NCBI GenBank assembly: GCA_021613535.1
Contig: CP075496.1
Location: 9,672,001-9,736,000 of the forward strand
Source of the DNA: Adineta vaga
Taxonomy: Eukaryota > Rotifera
Direction of reading: 5' to 3'
DNA: 64,000 nucleotides
Of this stretch, positions 24,761 through 35,316 are shown one piece after another. The notes beneath the pieces were generated by a model that searched no databases, was not told the DNA's origin, and saw nothing but the letters and a program-made list of their open reading frames with translations. The translations under genes were made by a program, and so were the position numbers. Within the stretch, counting starts at the first letter, position 1; the number at the start of each line of letters is the position of its first letter.

Positions 24761-25665
24761 TCTAATAACTGTGTTATCTAGTTCAAAGAAATCAGCAGAA
24801 AACGTTCTATTATTCTTACGAGAAAAACAAAAAATCTACAGCTCTTTTTATACTTCTGCATCATCAGGTAGGTGTCATACGGATTTCACAAAATTTAATT
24901 TAATTTTTTTAATCTATCTAGAAGAATCAATGACAGTATCTGTTTTCTAGTAACCTGATCCAAAACTCGTTTGCATTGTTCAATATTAGCTATATACAAA
25001 TATTCAACAAAACATGTTTAGTTGTTATTCAATCCAGTTCTCAATCCTCTTCAAAATCTTTTATTAGACAATCATACAAGTATATAATTCTGTTTTTCAT
25101 AGAAATCGAAAGAACATTTTTCACTCCGTGCGCGATAAAGATGCATTGTTCGACAGCCTTTTCTTGAATTGTTTAATGATATGCATCCAGAGTAATTAAT
25201 ATAATACGATCAATTGTGAATAGATTTTCTAGGTGTTTATCAACAGTTTGAATTAATTAATTGAATTATATGTTATGATTTCTTCGCGTGGTACATCTTG
25301 TGTTTGTGTAGATCATTTTGACTATTTTTATAGAATAAAATAGACAACCAATCTAATTAATTCGGCGAAAGGAAAACTAAAACAAATTATCTAACAAACT
25401 GAAGTATTTCATTCCAGCTGGCTTTCTATTTAAGAAGCACTTATATTCTACTTATAACAAACAGCATTCATTATTTTGTTTACAAAAGTTCAGAGTCACT
25501 AGAAAAATATAAAAATTCGTTCAGTTTTTCACAGTATTATCATTCTTATTTTTAATTAAAAATATGAAGAACCTAAAACGTTCTAGATCATTTTGATGGA
25601 TTCTGTTCCGTCGTTGTTTTCTGTATATTCATCTATATGATTACAGTTTTTTTTGTCAATTTATC
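24761..25665. other. Intergenic between divergent genes
   Basis: It holds the promoter of the minus-strand EGF gene (TATA box at 24845) and the 5' flank of the plus-strand receptor. No other gene is seen. Confidence 0.4.
24845..24852 (-). promoter_or_regulatory. TATA box of EGF gene
   Basis: Minus-strand TATAAAAA lies 85 bases before the ATG at 24760. Confidence 0.4.
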
Positions 25666-26643
25666 ATGTATTCACGAGTTATTCAAACAATGAAATCTAA
25701 TTCTTCTGAAACTATCGATGAACTGGATGGTTATTATTTGGATGTAATCATTCCAGAACGAGTTCGAATTATCTTATTATTAGGATTTGACATTCCTTCT
25801 ATAATATGTTACCTTTTAGTCCTTAGTTGTATACTTATGAAAAGATCGCTTCGTTCAGCATCAAATAATTATGCCATATTATTTATGTTGTTTAATTCCT
25901 TTCTAATAGTTTGTACAGATATTCCATGGTTAATTTATTATTATCAACAGCATATGATTGCTATTCAATCACCAATATTTTGTTTAATTTGGTGGTTTGT
26001 TGATGTATGTTGTTTATATACGAGTCAAATTTTAGCAGCATGGATTTCTTTTGAACGACATATTCTTATTTTTCATAGTTGGATATTAAATAAAAAATGG
26101 AGAAAGATTTGTTTTCATTATTTAACACCTATTTTACTTCTGATTTATTCATATGGTTTCTATATTTATGTTATCTTTCTTATGCCATGTGAAGATCGAT
26201 TTAACTTGTCCGGAAATTCATGTAGTATTCCATGTTATTTTACTAATATGACATTAGGTTTATATGAAACGGTAGTACATGGTATATTTACAACAATATG
26301 TATCGTTGTGTTTAGTGGTGGACTTGTTTTTCGAATTCACCGATCAAAAATGCGTCTTCAACAGTCAATAAATTGGAGAAAATATCACAAGATGTTTTGT
26401 CAATTAGTATCGATTTCTTTACTTTATCTTTCAACTAATTTTCCACTCTGTATTACTTATATTTTCTACTATGCTAGTTATTCAAATTGGACAGAAGTAC
26501 TTTTTAAATGTTTGGGATTTTTGAATTACTTTATTTCTCTTCTTTTACCATTCGTCTGCTTAGCATCTCTACCAGAAATTTGGAATGATTTAAAAAGACT
26601 TATACATCGTCGAAGAAATCGACAGATTCAATCTATAATTTAA
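25666..26643 (+). CDS. Rhodopsin-like GPCR, bdelloid family B
   Basis: Single exon, 325 residues, seven hydrophobic segments. In place of DRY, TM3 ends in SFERHILIFH (ER motif). The second extracellular loop has a CSIPCYF motif, and TM4 is preceded by FHYLTP. The protein at 53893-54870 has the same three marks (SIERNWLIFH, CKWPCYF, FHYCP) and the same length, so they are paralogues distinct from the family at 15871. The ligand is unknown; the overall form is that of an orphan peptide-type receptor. Confidence 0.85.
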   Translation: MYSRVIQTMKSNSSETIDELDGYYLDVIIPERVRIILLLGFDIPSIICYLLVLSCILMKRSLRSASNNYAILFMLFNSFLIVCTDIPWLIYYYQQHMIAIQSPIFCLIWWFVDVCCLYTSQILAAWISFERHILIFHSWILNKKWRKICFHYLTPILLLIYSYGFYIYVIFLMPCEDRFNLSGNSCSIPCYFTNMTLGLYETVVHGIFTTICIVVFSGGLVFRIHRSKMRLQQSINWRKYHKMFCQLVSISLLYLSTNFPLCITYIFYYASYSNWTEVLFKCLGFLNYFISLLLPFVCLASLPEIWNDLKRLIHRRRNRQIQSII

Positions 26644-27347
26644 TGGATGAATCGGAAAGAAATTGACTATGTATAGTAACTTTTCTTTTAAATATTTAAC
26701 TCATCTCAGATGAATTCTTCACAGGCTATATCTTGAAATGTAGTTTATCGGAATAGGTTTTACACAAAATATGTGTTTTCGATTAGTCTGAAGCATTTCT
26801 ATATAGTAGCTAAAGTATTTGTCTTAGTGGTCGTTGAAATATTTGTTCTTCTAATAGTAGTAGTATAGTGGTTGTCATATTTAGATCATAATGTGAACAA
26901 TTGATGCCTTTTCTAGGCTTACAACATGGACGAAATCCAGTTGTTAACTTGTATTCGATGTTTCATTCGATATTCTACAGATTTAACTCAGACGTTTCAT
27001 ACATCTCTTATCTCATCAGAACTTTTCTAATGCTTGTTTTATATTTCTACAGAAAAGTCAGACAAAAAACTATGATTATAATCCATTATCTGCATGATGT
27101 AATTATATTGCCAGCCGAAAGATTTCTCATCGACAAAGAAATTGTTATAAATGTTTTTATTTTCATCAGAACGAAATAAATACGTCTGGTAGAGCGTAGA
27201 TACCAGCATATACTTCAAATATTTAGCTATCAGTTACTTTTTCTCTTTCGAATTTTACTTTCAAAAAAAAAAGAATTCGTTCGTGATAAAATCACTGTCA
27301 ACTATATATGTTTTGTTCTGTAGAAAGAATCAATATCATTCATTTTT
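26644..27347. other. Intergenic, no gene seen
   Basis: AT-rich flank between two plus-strand genes. An open frame at 26901-27179 has no recognisable feature and is not called. Confidence 0.35.
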
Positions 27348-28459
27348 ATGACTTCAACAACATCGAGAATGTCTTGTACAACATGTCAACAAGCAGTTGG
27401 ACAATTTAAATGTGAAGGTTGTTTACAAACATTTTGTATGAAACATGTTATCGAACATCGACAGATGTTAAATCAACAATTAGATGAGATTATTCTTGAA
27501 AAGGATTCCATTCGACAAGCAAATCATCGAACTAAAAATCGACAAGAATCTCTTCTTGATTCAATCAATCGATGGGAACAAAAATCGATCGAGAAAATAC
27601 GACAATTCGCAACTAAGATTCGAAAAGTTCAACAGAAGGAAGTCATACATAGTGGCATAGATCGAATTTTAGTACAAGATTTACAGAATCTTACTAAACG
27701 AATAAAGAAAGCACGTATAAATGAAGATTTCTTCGAAAATGATCTACAAGATTGGATATTATCATTAAATCAATTAAGACAACAGTTGGAGACTAGTTCA
27801 TTAACAATAGATTTCGAAGAGGATCAAACTCAACCACTTATTTATCGAATTCGAATGAATTCATCCTCTTCTGAGATGAAGTCAACTGTTTCTGATGATA
27901 ACGAAAGATCTAATTCATCTTCAAATAATTCAAATGTCTTGATATCCAATGAGAAATTCGAGTATTGTTATGGTAATGCAAAAATTGAAAACAATGGTCG
28001 ATTGATTACGAATGGTAATGATAGTTTTTTCGGTACTGAAGTTCGTGGAAAACTTGAATATTCTTCCGATAAATATTGTCTTCGTTTTCGAATAGAAAAT
28101 AATCCTTCAAAAATATTGATTTTTATTGGTATTATTAAAAAAAAAACATGGGTGGGAATCTTTTTATAAATTCATTAGTCTATGGTTGGGGAGATTATAG
28201 TGATTATTTTCTTGCTGGTAAACGACAGAAAGATGATAGTGACGTTTTTTTTACTCATACTCATGAAAAAGATATTATCGAATTCATCATTGATTGTTCA
28301 ACACAAAAAATTTGTTACAAAAATCTCCGTCATCAAAGAAGACAAGTGTTAAGTATTGATATGGACAAATGTCCGTTTCCATGGCAACTATATATTAGTC
28401 TTGGTGGACGAGCAGATCAAATAAGTCTCATAGATTCATCATCAACAACGACGGCATAA
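27348..28459 (+). CDS. B-box / SPRY-like protein, frame broken in poly(A)
   Basis: The N-terminus (to about residue 35) has a B-box-like zinc pattern, C-x2-C ... FKCEGC ... FCMKHVIEH. A coiled coil follows (about 40-150), then a Ser/Asn-rich linker. The C-terminal beta domain resembles SPRY/TRIM-type binding modules seen in many bdelloid proteins. The frame breaks at a run of ten A (28137-28146): after GIIKKK the first frame stops within nine codons, while the domain continues in another frame (INSLVYGWGDYSDYF) to 28459. One base is missing relative to an open gene. This is either a real inactivating slip, a polymorphic tract or a read error. Role unknown; TRIM-like proteins often act in ubiquitination or immunity. 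Confidence 0.7.
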
Positions 28460-28560
28460 TAATTCGATACTTTTTACAAAACAAGACATGAAAGTCATTG
28501 ATGGATTACTTTTGTTATATTTCAATGAATATGCTAATAGAAACTTATTTTTTCCTTGCT

Positions 28561-28814
28561 AGAGAACGTTTCGATTATGCTAAATTTGATGATACATCTT
28601 CTGTATGTTCTAGCATCTATGGCACATATTTACATGGGACTAATCTTGGAAATTCGATTTTCAATGATACAGTATTTCAGATACTGATGTATCAACCGCA
28701 AAATTAACAGATGATCAAATAAAACGAGCAATTTCTATTAATACAGTAATATCGGGTAGAAACAATTACAACAAGCATACTCTAAGATTAATTAACACAA
28801 CTATTGTCATTTAA
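28561..28814 (+). pseudogene. Pentapeptide-repeat gene relic
   Basis: The frame open to 28707 reads like degenerate pentapeptide repeats (FDYAKFDDTS, TNLGNSIFNDTVFQ). A frame change near 28678 leads to a tail (AKLTDDQIKRAISINTVI) that matches the usual ending of bdelloid pentapeptide proteins as I know it, then a stop at 28812. No start or upstream repeats are visible. It is therefore read as a 3' remnant. Confidence 0.5.
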
Positions 28815-28957
28815 GTTAATGAAATATTAACTGTAGAATGACAGGTGAAAATTTCGTTTGATTTGAATTGAGAAATTATTTGAAAAATAGATTTCATCTT
28901 TGTTTATTTATTGCTGGAATAGAAGATATAACAGAAGAAAAAAAAAATTTCATCTTT

Positions 28958-29164
28958 TTATGGTCTATTATTCTTAATATCATGTTCACTTATTACATCT
29001 TGTTTTTTTGTATTTTGTTGATCATTTCCTTGACCAGCATCTTGTTTATTTCGATCACCAGTACCACCTGATGGTGACGGAACAAGCGAATTTTCAGCGT
29101 TTTGACCTTCATGATGTAGAGTTATACCAAAACCGGTAGAATTAGTATTGGAAGATGAGGACAT
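28958..29164 (-). CDS. Small hydrophilic protein, hypothetical
   Basis: 68 residues, strongly polar: rich in Asn, Gly, Gln, Asp and Ser (TGDRNKQDAGQGNDQQNTKK) and with no hydrophobic core. Codon use looks like that of neighbouring genes rather than random. It could be a disordered hydrophilin-like protein or part of a larger gene; no family recognised. Confidence 0.4.
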   Translation of the reverse strand: MSSSSNTNSTGFGITLHHEGQNAENSLVPSPSGGTGDRNKQDAGQGNDQQNTKKQDVISEHDIKNNRP

Positions 29165-29481
29165 TTCTATTTAATATCGAAAAACAAAAATGAAGAGCAA
29201 TAAGTACACTTTTATAATATCTTAGAATATTCTCTTTCTCTTCTTTCAATTCTTATCGTAATTTTCGTTCTATTTTTCTCTTGCTAATATACGATGCAAT
29301 GTGATATATCTCTATTTGTTAAATTTAAAACGACTACCTAGTTTGATTGTAGATAAAAATTTTTCTTTAATAAAAGACTTGAGCGATATCTATAATAAAA
29401 TAATCGTATTGTTAGGTATTATTTGACGAATGAAAACGTGAAATAATCTGATTCTAGCAGCACATGTGTATAGTTTAGAAG
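29165..29481. other. Short intergenic
   Basis: Divergent flank between the small hydrophilic frame (minus) and the O-methyltransferase (plus). Nothing further is seen. Confidence 0.4.
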
Positions 29482-30296
29482 ATGGCGTTTAACTCAACTG
29501 ACGCAACAAATTGGACCCGTTCTGATAATTATCATAATCATTTCCTCATTTCTTCTGATGCTGCCCTTCATTCTGCTTTAAAATTGAGTGAAGAAAATGG
29601 TCTACCTCCTTATGCAGTCAGTGAAGCTCAAGGGAAATTTTTAAATCTTCTAGCAAAAAGTATTCAAGCACGTCGTATATTGGAAATAGGAACACTTGGA
29701 GGGTATATACAAATTCAGTTATTGATTTATTCTACTTATTTATATGTGTACTATCTATCATGTAGATATTCTACTATCTGGTTTGCTAAATCACTTCCAC
29801 CGGATGGTGAAATTGTAACTTGTGAAATATCTGAAGAGTATGCAAAAGTAAGAATAATTTGATGACTTCATCGTTAGAAACAGATAAACTTAAATATGCA
29901 TGGTTGATATAGATTGCACAGAAAAATATTGATAATGCCGGTTTAACTAATAGAGTAAAAATTTTAATTGGTCCTGCAACGACAACACTTCCGAATATAA
30001 ACTCAGATAGAAGTTTTGACTTAGCTTTTATTGATGCAGATAAACAATCAAATGTTGACTATTTTATTCAAGCAAAACGATTAGTTAGAAATGGAGGTAT
30101 TATTATTGTTGACAATGTCGTACGTAATGGATGCGTAGCTGATCTATCACAAAGTGATCCAAGTATTGAAGGTGTTCGTCGATTGTTAGAATACATTCAA
30201 AATGATTCAACCGTTGAAGCAACTACTATCGGAACTGTTGGAGAAAAAGGTTACGATGGTTTTCTATTTGCAATCAACAAACCTTCGATGGATTAG
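29482..30296 (+). CDS. Class I O-methyltransferase
   Basis: Three exons (29482-29702, 29766-29847, 29913-30296) give 228 residues, the normal length of the caffeoyl-CoA/catechol-type methyltransferase family 3. The SAM-binding motif ILEIGTLGGYST (about 66-77) is restored across the first splice. Motif DLAFIDADKQSN and the metal/catalytic strand GGIIIVDNVVRNG follow. The enzyme should methylate a hydroxyl on a small aromatic or thiol-ester substrate with a divalent metal; substrate not predictable. Homologues are common in bacteria, plants and animals, so origin is open. Confidence 0.9.
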
Positions 30297-30392
30297 ATTC
30301 ATGTTTAAAGTCTTTCACAAAAAACGCACATATTCACTGTAGTATTTATAAGCAATGATGTTAGAAATTTTATTCAGAAAATAAAACAAACT

Positions 30393-30803
30393 TTAACATT
30401 TGAAATCTTCAGCTTTTACAAGACCAGTTTGTGATGCTTTATTGATCCAATCTTGAATAGCTCCTTTCATCGAACCGTCTCGACTCAATGCCGAAGATTC
30501 ACCTACAGTTCCTACAGCTTTATTTGGACATTGAAATTTAGCATCCCATTTCCATTTGAGTTTTGAAATGCGTCCTTTTAGATTTCCTGTACATGGATTG
30601 CCACAAATAGTAATTGGAGTGTCTTCTCCCCATTGATGAACTTTCCAAATTGAATCAGCGAGCGCACCAATGCAAGCAACATAAGTACCTGTGAGCAGAC
30701 CTGTTGCACAGGCTTGTGCAGGAAATTCGAATTGTGTTTCAGTTACAATTGAACCAATGAAAATACAGCTTATGAAAGCAAGAATAATAGGTAATTTGTT
30801 CAT
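30393..30803 (-). CDS. Anti-lipopolysaccharide-factor-like secreted peptide
   Basis: Single exon, 136 residues. Residues 1-21 are a signal peptide (MNKLPIILAFISCIFIGSIV). The mature part has six cysteines (32, 44, 67, 71, 92, 136). C71 and C92 enclose a 20-residue cationic, Trp-containing loop (KLKWKWDAKF), the layout of the LPS-binding hairpin of arthropod anti-lipopolysaccharide factors. The part after it (GESSALSRDGSMKGAIQDWI, then KASQTGL) follows the ALF C-terminal pattern of R-x-G, a helix, and K-A-x-x-x-G-L. ALFs bind bacterial lipid A and kill Gram-negative cells. The call rests on pattern memory, not alignment; a related scygonadin-type protein is the alternative. Confidence 0.65.
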   Translation of the reverse strand: MNKLPIILAFISCIFIGSIVTETQFEFPAQACATGLLTGTYVACIGALADSIWKVHQWGEDTPITICGNPCTGNLKGRISKLKWKWDAKFQCPNKAVGTVGESSALSRDGSMKGAIQDWINKASQTGLVKAEDFKC

Positions 30804-31499
30804 ATTGAATTATCACGACTGTGAATATTCTTGTTGAAACGATAGGAAGAAACTAATCTTATGAGAATCAGACGTGTAGTATATATATATGCAACTGCAA
30901 CACTTGAAAATTAAAATGCGGATAAATCAGATCAATCATCTTATCTGAAGTTTTTGTTTGAATATTATATTATTTGTTTTGATTTTCATGTTAATTCTAT
31001 GTATATTTATCGATATTTAAATTTTGAATTAATTTATATGATGAAGAGCCACTTGAGAGTCAATGCGTATATACTCAAGTGCAGTGAATTGATGGATTTT
31101 CTTGCTTCATTTCATATTATTATATCTTATAGAAAGAAATAAGAGTGCATTGTTTTTTACTATACTTTAAAATTTTATGTAAGTAAATTAGTAATAAAAT
31201 TTATTAGTTTCTGATGAACAATGATCATATCACTATATTCAGAAGGACGTGAATGTCTCCTAGTTCGTAAAGTAAAGAGAATTATGGTTATTGTTCAATG
31301 GTATGCGGTCTATAATAAATAGAATTGAAAATTTTTTAATTTTTATGTATATCCGAATGCATAACCATATTGAATGATTTCATTTGAAACATAGAGTCAT
31401 ATGAGTCATCATACACGTGTTTTACGAATCGCTGCACGTTGTTTTGTTCTTTACCGTTTTCGATTTCGAACGATCTTATCATCATATTCATACTCATAG
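30804..31499. other. Intergenic between divergent genes
   Basis: It holds an AT-rich TATA-like stretch at about 30880-30890 upstream of the ALF-like gene and the amidase 5' flank. No other gene is seen. Confidence 0.4.
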
Positions 31500-33125
31500 A
31501 TGTCATCTCTCTCAATTCAACAAATTCTCAAAATTCGAGATGAATCCATTCCTCAAGATAGTTTACTAGGAAATTTACTTCCTGATGCATCTGTTCTTGA
31601 CGTAAGTGACATTCCATGTCAGTGTGGTCTTTTAACAAATGATGAAATTACCATTACGGAGAATTATACAGCTTCTCAACTTGTAAACCTATTAGCTCAA
31701 GGTCAATTAACAGCAGAGCAAGTCATTAAAGCTTATATCAAACGAGCTGGTATTGCTCATCAATTAACAAATTGTGTAACTGAATTTCTTAGTGAAGAAG
31801 CTCTTACTCGAGCAAAATATTTAGATGACGAATTTAAAAAACATGGACGAACCATAGGACCACTTCATGGTTTACCAATTTCTGTTAAAGATTATGTAAC
31901 AATGCGTGGACGACGAACAGGTGCAGGATATATAACATGGATGAATAGACCTGGTCAAGATGATGCTCTTATTCTAAAAATTCTTTATGAAGCTGGTGCA
32001 ATATTTTATGTTCGTACTACTCAACCACAAAGTTTAATGCAGTTAGAATGTATTGATCCTTTATATGGCACTACTGTTAATCCATTTAATCGAAATTTAA
32101 CATGTGGTGGAAGTACCGGTGGTGAAGGAGCTCTAGGTGGTTTGAAAGCAACTCCATTAGGTGTAGGAACAGATATTGGAGGAAGTGTACGTTCTCCAGC
32201 TGCAAATAATGGACTTTATGGTTTACGTCCGACAACTTTTCGAATTCCAAAGCAAGGTATAATGGGAATACAATCAGGAAGAGAAAGTATTTTAGGTGTT
32301 ATTGGTCCAATTGCACGTTGTAGAGAAGATATTAATTTATTTATGAAAACAATAATTGATACTGAACCGTGGCTAAGAGAACCAGCTCTTGTGCCTATTC
32401 CTTGGCGATCGATTACATTGAAGACGAATGATCTAACAGTAGCTGTTATGTGGGATGATAATGTTGTACATCCTCATCCACCTATTATTCGAGCGCTTCG
32501 TGAAACAATCGAACATTTGAAAAATTCTGGTATACGAGTTATTGATTGGGAACCTATTGATCATCAAAAAAGTTGGGATATAATTAGTGCACTTTACTAC
32601 TGTAACGGAGCGGAAGAAGAACGTGGTTTAATAGCAGAAACAAATGAACAATTATCACCATTAACAGAATGGATTTTTAATCAACCAAATGTAAAGAAAA
32701 GAAATTGGACGGAAATGAATGAATTAATTTCTGAAAGAGAAAATTATCGAAATCAATATGCACGAATATGGAAAGAACGAGAAGCTGCATACAGTTGTAC
32801 TATCGATTGTCTTCTTACTCCAGTTGGACCATCGGCAGCTCCTCTACATGGTACAGCTAAATGGTGGGGTTATACATCAGTATGGAATCTTCTTGATTAT
32901 CCTGCTGCCGTTTTTCCAGTGACCACTGTCGATCTCATCAAAGATCAAGTAGAAATCGATTATAAACCGAAAAATACATTAGATACTGAAAATTACAGTT
33001 TCTATACATCACCACAGGTTTATGCAAATGCACCGATCGGTTTACAAGTCATCGGTCGACGATATTATGATGAAAAAGTTATGAAATGTATCGAAATCAT
33101 TGAACGAGCTATGGGCAAAGAATAA
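31500..33125 (+). CDS. Amidase, fungal acetamidase-like
   Basis: Single exon, 541 residues, amidase-signature family (Ser-cisSer-Lys). Catalytic parts are visible: K130 in GLPISVKDYV, cis-Ser S205 in CGGSTGGEGAL, and nucleophile S229 in GTDIGGSVRSPA. The N-terminal part (LTNDEITITENYTASQLV, AIAHQLTNCVTE) closely follows the fungal acetamidase/general amidase pattern. It should hydrolyse a short amide to acid and ammonia, perhaps for nitrogen scavenging. There is no signal peptide. The lack of introns in a 1.6-kb gene, among neighbours that have them, together with the fungal look suggests horizontal transfer. Confidence 0.92.
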   Translation: MSSLSIQQILKIRDESIPQDSLLGNLLPDASVLDVSDIPCQCGLLTNDEITITENYTASQLVNLLAQGQLTAEQVIKAYIKRAGIAHQLTNCVTEFLSEEALTRAKYLDDEFKKHGRTIGPLHGLPISVKDYVTMRGRRTGAGYITWMNRPGQDDALILKILYEAGAIFYVRTTQPQSLMQLECIDPLYGTTVNPFNRNLTCGGSTGGEGALGGLKATPLGVGTDIGGSVRSPAANNGLYGLRPTTFRIPKQGIMGIQSGRESILGVIGPIARCREDINLFMKTIIDTEPWLREPALVPIPWRSITLKTNDLTVAVMWDDNVVHPHPPIIRALRETIEHLKNSGIRVIDWEPIDHQKSWDIISALYYCNGAEEERGLIAETNEQLSPLTEWIFNQPNVKKRNWTEMNELISERENYRNQYARIWKEREAAYSCTIDCLLTPVGPSAAPLHGTAKWWGYTSVWNLLDYPAAVFPVTTVDLIKDQVEIDYKPKNTLDTENYSFYTSPQVYANAPIGLQVIGRRYYDEKVMKCIEIIERAMGKE

Positions 33126-33766
33126 TAAACAAAGGACGTTTTTTTTCGTAGTATTAGATAATTATGATTGCTTCTTTATTTTTCATTAGTTTATACGATG
33201 TGATGAAATAAATTCGATTGTTGAAAATATCTAAAATGACGTTTTTCTCTTCGATAAATTTAGAGGAACGATTCTTTGTTAGTTTAGAAATCTATAGCGA
33301 AGTAAGACGTTATACATATATGTCTGCTATTACACCTTCTTGATCTAGATATGCATAGAATCAAATTGTATGACGTCTTTTAAAAAAAAATTAGTCATTG
33401 TATTTAAAGATAAATAGAACGATAAAGCTAAGTCATTATTTGATAACATTATAGTTCTGTTCTCTTATATTCTAATGCTTATAATCAACATCATATTGTT
33501 TTAAGAACAGAACATCGTTTGTTTTGCTTTACGTAGTCATTGATTTACTTTCTTACTGAATATCTCGATTAAGATTTATCTTAAATCACTGACGATAAAA
33601 TCTGACATTCTCTTGACGCAACGCATGTGAAGTAAATATTTATTTTTGCACTATGACATCTGAGACGAAAAATACCTCTTATATATTCATCAACATAGAT
33701 TCAAAACGTCATATTAATCGTATTTTTTTATTTTTTTCTACATAGATTGAAAGGAATTTGAGCAAT
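33126..33766. other. Intergenic, no gene seen
   Basis: Amidase 3' flank and promoter side of the next gene. No coding signal. Confidence 0.4.
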
Positions 33767-34532
33767 ATGTCTTCTCAGTTAGCGATCATCCTATGTCTTC
33801 TATCATTTATTGTGCTCATTTATCCATCGATTGAATTCTCTCAAAATCTTTTTTCTGGTGATTTTCGTGCACCACAAGCACCAAATGGGATTCCTGCTAG
33901 TTATCAAGCTTCTTACGTTCAACATAAATGGGATGCAACTGGTATTTCACATATTTCAACTGGCATGATCTATGCTGACCAGACCGCACATCGTCTTCGT
34001 ATGGATGTCACTTATGGAAGTGTTATTGCTAGTTCATTCTTTGATTATGCAAAAGCGAATAGTGATGGTACAATACCCAACTATGTATATACATTATCAC
34101 CATCAACAGCAGTAGCAGGATCATGTGCACATTATAATGTAACACCAGCATATCCTCTATTTCCATCGACAATTCTTGCTGATTATCAAGCAACATTTTC
34201 GGGATTGGTTACTGATGATCTCTTTTATGCTAATCGAGAACCTTTACAAGCTTGGGATATTTTATTTGGAGGAGTGGTTAGTGTGACATTCTTTCTTGAT
34301 AGTAATAAGACAGTTGTTAGGTAAGACACAAATGAACATTTAATATAATCATCTGGGACAATTTTGTTTTTTTCTTCATAGAATGGACTTTTCATCACCC
34401 TCACGCAGTACATTTACAACAACACGTCTATTCAATATTGTACCAGGTTCACCAGCTGCAAATATTTTTGCTAATCCATGTCCAACAGAATCACCTACAC
34501 CAACATCATCAAGTGGACGTCGAAGTATCTAA
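33767..34532 (+). CDS. Secreted protein of unknown family
   Basis: Two exons (33767-34320, 34382-34532) give 234 residues. A signal peptide is clear (LAIILCLLSFIVLIYPSI). The mature part has alternating beta-type patterns (HISTGMIYADQTAHRLRMDV, SVTFFLDSNKTVVRMDF) and ends in NPCPTESPTPTSSS. It may have a lipocalin/ependymin/LolA-like barrel, but this is only an impression. A decayed copy follows at 34775-35316 with the same intron position, so the gene belongs to a tandem family. Function unknown. Confidence 0.75.
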
Positions 34533-34774
34533 AAAAATATATTTATATCTATATCTACATATATTCTTAAAATAAATCTGAAACAACCTAGTTTTCTGTC
34601 TTATCTTTGATTTATATCGTTTAAAAAAAATGTCTATCTTATTATATTGACGACATAACCCTGTGGTAAAAACGAGCAAATATCGGTTAATCCTATTTAA
34701 TGTTACGTTCTATTGGATATAAAGATCTTATTTAGTATTTATTCAGTTTATTTTCATCGATTAAGTTTAACAAT

Positions 34775-35316
34775 ATGTCAGAATTTTATCTTTTCTTCTA
34801 TTTATCATCTCTTTTGCAAATTGTTTCATGATTAGAAGATTATTTTCATGCTAATTTTCAAACACCTGATCCACCTGAATCGATCGTAGGCGAATGCAAG
34901 CTTCATTCATTCAACATGCTTGGAATCGTTATGACATATCGTAAATTACTACTGGATTGATCTATACTAGTCTATCATTGAAACGTCTTCGTCGAGATAC
35001 TACATTCAGAAGTTCCTAGCGAGTTCATATCTCAGTTATGAAAATATCAACAGTGATGGCATGGGAACTAGTCATGACTAATGCAGAAAACACAATATTT
35101 TATCTCGATCGAAATCATACACTTGTTAGGTGAGATTTCCACGAGTGAATTCTTCATTGTTTGACCTATAGATGATATTCATGCATGACTTTCTTCTCTA
35201 GATACGATTATTCAACTCCTATTCGAAATACATATGGAATAATTCGTCGATTCAATATTACTCCTGGTACTTCAAATATAACTATTTTCACTAATCCATG
35301 TCCATCGAATGTATAA
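34775..35316 (+). pseudogene. Decayed tandem copy of the secreted gene
   Basis: It starts with ATG and a hydrophobic leader, but a stop follows after 18 codons. Further on, other frames match the intact gene: QASFIQHAWN against QASYVQHKWD, and TIFYLDRNHTLVR against VTFFLDSNKTVVR. Then, after an intron in the same place (donor GTGAGA near 35131), RRFNITPGTS...FTNPCPSN matches RLFNIVPGSP...FANPCPTE. Much of the middle is deleted. Start and end are approximate. Confidence 0.75.

Noticed and set aside
26901-27179. 92-codon plus-strand frame
   Set aside because: Hydrophobic but without signal peptide, domain or splice context; composition fits AT-rich chance.
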